Source: Burkholderiales bacterium
GTDB lineage: Bacteria; Pseudomonadota; Gammaproteobacteria; Burkholderiales; Burkholderiaceae_E
Length of the DNA stretch: 5,108 nt
Reading direction: 5' to 3'
NCBI GenBank assembly: GCA_027489195.1
Contig: JAIYAG010000434.1
Coordinates: 1-5,108 of the forward strand
Shown here: piece by piece, positions 1 through 3,246 of the stretch
How the letters are laid out: each line of letters opens with the position of its first letter
Numbering within the stretch: position 1 is the first letter of the stretch
Made by a program: the position numbers and the translations under genes
The notes under the pieces: model-generated
Databases searched by the model: none
What the model was told of the DNA's origin: nothing
The model's input: the letters and a program-made list of their open reading frames with translations, nothing else

Positions 1-645
1 CACGTCGAACGGCGCCTTGGCGGCGAGCTTCTGCGCTTCGCGGGCCGCGGCGCCGGTGTCGAGCTTCGCGACGATCTCCTCGAGCATCATCCGGCCCGAA
101 CCGAACACCTCGCCGGCCTCGAAGACCATCGGCACCGCCATGACCTGGCGCGCGTCGACCTCGGCCTGGAACGCGCCGCCCTCGATCACGGTCGTGCGGA
201 TCCTCGGGTTGAGGATCGCCATCAGGGCGAGCGCCTGGACCACGTCCGGGCAGTTGTGGCAGGTCAGCGACATGTAGACGTCGAAGTCGAGGTCCTGCTC
301 GAGGGCCTTGATCGCGTCGATCACGTCCTGCTCGACCTTCGGCGGATGGCCGCCGGTCCACAGCAGCGCCAGCACCAGCGAGGTGAACTCGTGACCGAGC
401 GGCAGGCCGCCGAAGCGCAGCCGCGGCGTGTCGCCCGCGCGCTGCAGGCTGAACGACGGACGACGCGCGTCGGCACCGTCGAGACGCAGCGAGATCTTGT
501 CGGCGCGGCAGGCCTGGATGGCCTGCAGCAGCTCGAGCATCTGCGCCGAGGTCGCGCTGTCGTCGAGCGAGGCGACCAGCTCGATGGGCTGCTGCACGCG
601 TTCGAGGTAGGCGGCGAGCTGAGTCTTGAGGGCGGCGTCCAGCAT
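1..645 (-). CDS. ahpF: Alkyl hydroperoxide reductase subunit F, N-terminal part (truncated by window edge)
   Basis: AhpF is the cytoplasmic FAD/NAD(P)H disulfide reductase that passes electrons to AhpC. Only the first 215 codons lie in the window. They cover the N-terminal tandem thioredoxin-like domain. The redox motif TCHNCPDVVQAL lies at residues 128-139, with Cys129 and Cys132 at the same numbers as in enterobacterial AhpF. The downstream features GGAFQ (about 161-165) and VMAVPMVF (173-180) are also family-typical. The FAD- and NAD-binding domain and the second CxxC lie beyond base 1. The ATG at 645-643 is chosen because AAGGAG (complement of 652-657) precedes it by six bases and the protein then starts MLDAALKTQL like other AhpFs. 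The gene lies 185 bases downstream of ahpC on the same strand. I see no clear promoter of its own, so it is probably co-transcribed with ahpC. Identity is very secure. Confidence 0.96.
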   Translation of the reverse strand, partial: MLDAALKTQLAAYLERVQQPIELVASLDDSATSAQMLELLQAIQACRADKISLRLDGADARRPSFSLQRAGDTPRLRFGGLPLGHEFTSLVLALLWTGGHPPKVEQDVIDAIKALEQDLDFDVYMSLTCHNCPDVVQALALMAILNPRIRTTVIEGGAFQAEVDARQVMAVPMVFEAGEVFGSGRMMLEEIVAKLDTGAAAREAQKLAAKAPFDV

Positions 646-667
646 GTCGTGCTCCTTGGATTCGATG

Positions 668-824
668 CGGTGCGGGGATGTGCACCGGGGGAAGCGTCGA
701 GGCGGCGGCCTCGTGGGCAATGCCGCTGCGGGATCGGGCGCGGCGCCTCAGGCGGGCGCCCGATCGGACAGCGGAACTGTCCCGGTGCGCCGATCGGGGA
801 TCGGCACACCGGTCGTCCGACCGG
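668..824 (-). repeat. Stem-loop cluster between ahpC and ahpF
   Basis: The 185-base gap between the ahpC stop and the ahpF start is nearly filled by inverted repeats. The stems are 809-814/819-824 (6 bp), 782-794/800-812 (13 positions), 766-771/777-782 (6 bp), 732-741/756-765 (10 bp perfect, with an inner 4-bp stem 744-747/751-754), 698-703/708-713 (6 bp) and 668-673/682-687 (6 bp). In the 13-position stem the only non-Watson-Crick pair (788/806) would be G-U in the ahpC transcript and C-A in the opposite strand, which fits selection as minus-strand RNA. The first two stems share 809-812 and the next two share base 782, so adjacent structures compete. No T-run follows any of them. By inference the cluster sets the ahpC:ahpF ratio through partial termination, RNA processing or 3'-end protection of ahpC mRNA. 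A repetitive extragenic element is an alternative. Confidence 0.75.
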
Positions 825-830
825 CCTCGA

Positions 831-1394
831 TCAGATCTTGCCGACCAGCTCCAGCGACGGGGTCAGCGTCGAGGCGCCTTCGTTCCACTTGGCCGGGCAG
901 ACCTGGCCGGGGTTCTTCGCCACGAACTGGGCGGCCTTCAGCTTGCGCAGGGTCTCCTTGACGTCGCGGGCGATCGCGTTGTCATGGATCTCGGCGGTCT
1001 TGATGACGCCGTCCGGGTTGATGATGAAGGTGCCGCGCAGCGCCAGGCCTTCCTCAGGGATGTGCACGCCGAAGGCGTTGGTCAGCGTGTGGGTCGGGTC
1101 GCCGACCAGCGGGAACTTCGCCTTGCCCACGGCCGGCGAGGTCTCGTGCCACACCTTGTGCGAGAAGTGCGTGTCGGTCGTGACGATGTAGACCTCGGCG
1201 CCGGCCTTCTGGAACTCGGCGTAGTTGTCGGCGGCGTCCTCGACCTCGGTCGGGCAGTTGAAGGTGAACGCGGCCGGCATGAAGATCAGGACCGACCACT
1301 TGCCCTTGAGCGTCTCGGCGGACACGGGCACGAACTTGCCGTTGTGGAAGGCGGTCGTCGAGAACGGCTGGACGGTGGTGTTGATGAGCGACAT
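831..1394 (-). CDS. ahpC: Alkyl hydroperoxide reductase subunit C (typical 2-Cys peroxiredoxin)
   Basis: This peroxiredoxin reduces H2O2, organic peroxides and peroxynitrite, and is recycled by AhpF. It has 187 residues, the same length as the E. coli protein. The peroxidatic site PAAFTFNCPTE spans 40-50, with Pro40, Thr44 and Cys47. An arginine lies at 120 (LALRGTF). The resolving cysteine is Cys166 in PGQVCPAKW, and the protein ends in the typical SLELVGKI. The forms FMPAAFTFNCPTE and HIPEEGLALRGTF are of the Pseudomonas/Burkholderia type rather than the E. coli FYPADFTFVCPTE. The start is set by the family's invariant MSLINT and by GGAG (complement of 1402-1405), seven bases upstream. The frame stays open far upstream of this ATG, but that extension is a high-GC artefact. 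The gene is transcribed divergently from oxyR, 189 bases away, so OxyR activation under peroxide stress is expected. Identity is essentially certain. Confidence 0.99.
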   Translation of the reverse strand: MSLINTTVQPFSTTAFHNGKFVPVSAETLKGKWSVLIFMPAAFTFNCPTEVEDAADNYAEFQKAGAEVYIVTTDTHFSHKVWHETSPAVGKAKFPLVGDPTHTLTNAFGVHIPEEGLALRGTFIINPDGVIKTAEIHDNAIARDVKETLRKLKAAQFVAKNPGQVCPAKWNEGASTLTPSLELVGKI

Positions 1395-1424
1395 GGATGG
1401 ACTCCGTGGTTCGGGTGGGTGATC

Positions 1425-1474
1425 GGGAAACGGTGAAGCGGTTCGGTGAGGCGATTCGGTGCTGCGGTTCGGCG
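1425..1474. repeat. 13-bp tandem repeats in the ahpC leader
   Basis: Three near-identical units GCGGTTCGGTG, GCGATTCGGTG and GCGGTTCGGCG begin at 1438, 1451 and 1464, an exact 13-bp period. A degenerate fourth unit begins at 1425 and keeps CGGTGA in register. They lie 31 to 80 bases upstream of the ahpC start, between it and the probable operator, and so probably in the transcribed 5' leader. Read in the ahpC direction each unit is C(A/G)CCGAA(C/T)CGC, C-rich and unstructured-looking. The role is unknown. They could be protein-binding sites, an RNA-binding region, or a slippage-prone tract. Confidence 0.7.
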
Positions 1475-1539
1475 GGTCGATCCCGCAAAGCGATGCGCGG
1501 CGGATCTGCGACAGGACGCAGTGTGGGCTGTCGCTCTGC

Positions 1540-1576
1540 ATCGATCCAACGGATAATACCGATCTGATTGATCGGA
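1540..1576. promoter_or_regulatory. Candidate OxyR operator in the oxyR/ahpC divergent region
   Basis: This is the most AT-rich stretch of the intergenic region, and it sits beside oxyR. GAT triplets start at 1543, 1552, 1561 and 1570, an even 9-bp phasing. The left half (1540-1554) reads ATCG-N7-GGAT and keeps several positions of the OxyR half-site ATAG-N7-CTAT. ATCC-AAC-GGAT (1544-1554) and CCGATC-TGATT-GATCGG (1559-1575) are perfect inverted repeats. The second overlaps the oxyR Shine-Dalgarno sequence, so a bound protein could also block oxyR expression. OxyR binding to its divergent target promoter, with repression of its own gene, is established for the family. Assigning it to these bases is inference, because the right half matches the E. 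coli consensus poorly. Confidence 0.5.
1552..1557 (+). promoter_or_regulatory. Possible -10 element of the oxyR promoter
   Basis: GATAAT is one base from the sigma-70 consensus TATAAT and would place the transcript start near 1564, giving oxyR a leader of about 20 bases. At 17-bp spacing the -35 position (1529-1534, TGTCGC) is poor, as expected for a regulated or weak promoter. The complementary strand reads TATTAT at 1558-1553, so the same bases could instead serve an ahpC-directed promoter. The strand is therefore uncertain. Confidence 0.4.
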
Positions 1577-1583
1577 GCACCCG

Positions 1584-2516
1584 ATGAGCGCCCTGCCCTC
1601 GCTGCGTCAGCTGTCGTACCTGGTGAAGCTGTCCGAGAAGCTCAATTTTACGCAGGCCGCCGAGGCCTCGTTCGTCACCCAGTCCACCTTGTCGGGCGGC
1701 ATCCAGGAGCTCGAGCGCCAGCTTGGCGTCCAGCTGGTCGAGCGGGACCGGCAGCACGTGCGGATGACCCCGATCGGCGACGAGGTGGTCGAGCGCGCCC
1801 GCGCGCTGCTGTCGATGGCAACCGACCTCGTCCAGCGTGCCTCCAGCGCAGCCGAGCCGATGACCGGCCTGCTGCGGCTCGGGGCGATCCCGACGATCGC
1901 GCCGTTCATGCTGCCGGTGCTGGTCCGCACCGCCCGCGAGCGCCATCCGCGGCTGCGCTTCGCGCTGCGCGAGGAGACCACGGCCCGGTCGCTCGAGCAG
2001 CTGCGCGACGGCTCGCTCGACTTCGCGCTGATCGCCCTGCCCTACGACACCACCGGGCTGCTGGTGCGGCCGCTGTTCGACGACGAGCTGTGGCTGATCG
2101 CCGCCGAGGGCGACCCGGCCGTCCGGCCCGCCCGGTCCTCGGTGGACCAGCTCGACACGCAGCGCCTGCTGCTGCTCGAGGAGGGGCACTGCCTGCGCAG
2201 CCACACGCTGCAGGGCTGCGGGCTGGCCGAGCGCGCGAACGCGACCGGCATCGAGGCGACCAGCGTCACGACGCTGGTGCAGATGGTCGAGGAGGGGCTG
2301 GGCATCGCGCTGCTGCCGGAGATGGCGCTGCGCGCAGGGCTGCTGGCCGGCACGTCGGTGGTCGCGCGGCCGATCGGCTCGCCCGCACCGCGGCGGGGGA
2401 TCGCGCTGGTGGCGCGCGCCAGCACCGCACGCCTCGCCGAGTTCGAGGCGCTCGCCGCGATCGCGACGACGCTCGGGCGCGAACCGAAGCGGCGCAGGCC
2501 GAAGGCTGCGGCCTGA
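1584..2516 (+). CDS. oxyR: Hydrogen peroxide-inducible transcriptional regulator OxyR (LysR family)
   Basis: This cytoplasmic redox sensor forms an intramolecular disulfide on peroxide exposure and then activates antioxidant genes. At 310 residues it matches the family length. The LysR winged helix-turn-helix is at about 5-64 (FTQAAEASFVTQSTLSGGIQELERQLG). The linker helix is at about 65-92 and the regulatory domain runs from about 96. The diagnostic motif LLLLEEGHCLR(S)HTLQGC carries Cys203 and Cys212, nine residues apart like Cys199/Cys208 of E. coli OxyR. AIPTIAPFMLP (101-111) and GLGIALLPEMAL near 240-255 are also OxyR-like. These cysteines separate it from ordinary LysR regulators. The ATG at 1584 is preceded by GGAG (1574-1577) with a six-base spacer. 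It is divergent from ahpC, its expected target, and ends 14 bases from convergent dsbB. The basic tail (KRRRPKAAA) is not a recognised domain. Confidence 0.97.
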   Translation: MSALPSLRQLSYLVKLSEKLNFTQAAEASFVTQSTLSGGIQELERQLGVQLVERDRQHVRMTPIGDEVVERARALLSMATDLVQRASSAAEPMTGLLRLGAIPTIAPFMLPVLVRTARERHPRLRFALREETTARSLEQLRDGSLDFALIALPYDTTGLLVRPLFDDELWLIAAEGDPAVRPARSSVDQLDTQRLLLLEEGHCLRSHTLQGCGLAERANATGIEATSVTTLVQMVEEGLGIALLPEMALRAGLLAGTSVVARPIGSPAPRRGIALVARASTARLAEFEALAAIATTLGREPKRRRPKAAA

Positions 2517-2530
2517 GGCCGGGCGGGCGC
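2495..2530. other. Convergent 3' ends of oxyR and dsbB with small competing hairpins
   Basis: Only 14 bases separate the two stop codons. CGGCC-TGA-GGCCG (2509-2521) places the oxyR stop codon in the loop of a 5-bp hairpin. An alternative 7-bp stem, CAGGCCG/CGGCCTG (2495-2501/2509-2515), shares one arm with it. Neither has a T-tract on either strand, so they are not convincing intrinsic terminators. The two transcripts probably overlap or end by other means. Confidence 0.3.
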
Positions 2531-3061
2531 TCAGCGGCGTCGCGAGGCGAGCACGAGGCTCGCGAGCGCACCGATCGCCACCAGCGTGAACCAGGCGCCG
2601 CCCCAGACCTCGAAGGGCAGCCCGAGGAGCGTCGCCTTCGAGGCGTCCGCGCAGGTGGCGCCGACCTTGAAGAGCGAGGGCAGCCAGGCGTCGAGCTGCA
2701 GCGACATCAGCGTGCGGTCGGCCCAGGTGAAGGCGCAGGAGAGCGTCTTGGCGGCCACGGTGTGCTGGTGCCACGCGGCGAGCGCCCCGCCCGCGGCGAG
2801 CGCGAGCAGCGCCACGCCACCGGCGGCACCCGCGCCCCGGGGCGCCGCGCGGGCGGCCAGCGCCGCGACCAGCGCGACCACCGCCACCGCGATCAGCACG
2901 AGCCGCTGGATGACGCACCAGGGACAGGGCTGGATGTCGAAGGCGTGCTGGGCCACCAGGGCCACCGCGAGCGCGGCGAGGCTGCCCGCGCCGATCGCGG
3001 CCAGCAGCCCGGCGGTGCGCGGGGCGCGCGAAGGGCGCAGGGACGAGTAGGGACGCGGCAT
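2531..3061 (-). CDS. dsbB: Disulfide bond formation protein B (DsbA oxidase)
   Basis: DsbB is an inner-membrane protein that reoxidises periplasmic DsbA and passes the electrons to quinone. The 176-residue product matches the family size and has four hydrophobic segments, at about 17-38, 50-70, 77-97 and 153-173. The first periplasmic pair is Cys46/Cys49 in QPCPWC. It is followed by CVIQR, with Arg53 matching the quinone-site arginine 48 of E. coli. The second pair is Cys109 (LSCAFTW) and Cys137 (GATC), equivalent to Cys104/Cys130. The ATG at 3061 gives the usual short basic N-terminus (MPRPYSSLRPSRAPR). There is no Shine-Dalgarno sequence, and a TATCAT box ends only six bases upstream, so the mRNA may be leaderless. 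The frame stays open to 3307, but that extension is not DsbB-like. The gene is convergent with oxyR and divergent from nrdJ. I see no dsbA nearby. Confidence 0.95.
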   Translation of the reverse strand: MPRPYSSLRPSRAPRTAGLLAAIGAGSLAALAVALVAQHAFDIQPCPWCVIQRLVLIAVAVVALVAALAARAAPRGAGAAGGVALLALAAGGALAAWHQHTVAAKTLSCAFTWADRTLMSLQLDAWLPSLFKVGATCADASKATLLGLPFEVWGGAWFTLVAIGALASLVLASRRR

Positions 3062-3246
3062 GGCGGGATGATAGCCCGCCCGTGCGGGCGACGCCCCGGG
3101 ATGCCGCGCCCGGCGGCCGAGCCGCCGACGGGACCGTCCGAGGCCCGCGATCGGGCGGACCGACCGGCGCGCGGTCCCCGCCGGGTGGCGCACGTGGCGA
3201 GCCACTGCCGGCGTAGGATGGTCGTGACTTTCCGACGAGCCGCCCC
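3062..3246. other. GC-rich divergent region between dsbB and nrdJ
   Basis: I find no gene here. The region holds several short inverted repeats: 3062-3067/3075-3080 (beside the dsbB start), 3077-3082/3085-3090, 3111-3117/3121-3127, 3143-3147/3152-3156, 3157-3162/3172-3177 and GTGGC-GA-GCCAC at 3194-3205. In DNA this GC-rich, most could be chance. TAGGAT at 3214-3219 could be a -10 box for nrdJ, although the -35 position is weak. I see no NrdR-box-like ACAC(A/T)ATATAT palindrome and no complete cobalamin riboswitch. Confidence 0.5.
3068..3073 (-). promoter_or_regulatory. Probable -10 element of dsbB
   Basis: Read on the minus strand this is TATCAT, two changes from TATAAT and the only AT-rich stretch for over 100 bases. 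It ends six bases before the dsbB ATG, so a normal -10 to start-site distance would put transcription initiation at or next to the A of the ATG. At 17-bp spacing the -35 region (complement of 3091-3096, GGGCGT) is unlike the consensus. It lies in the loop of the 3062-3080 inverted repeat. Confidence 0.4.

Noticed and set aside
2509..2521. Intrinsic terminator at the oxyR stop codon
   Set aside because: The stem is only 5 bp, sits across the stop codon, and has no T-tract on either strand.
3194..3246. Possible cobalamin riboswitch before the B12-dependent nrdJ, suggested by GCCACTG at 3201-3207
   Set aside because: Only this one heptamer matches. The GGGAA-type core and a B12-box-like sequence are missing, and only about 40 bases remain before the start codon, too few for the rest of the structure.
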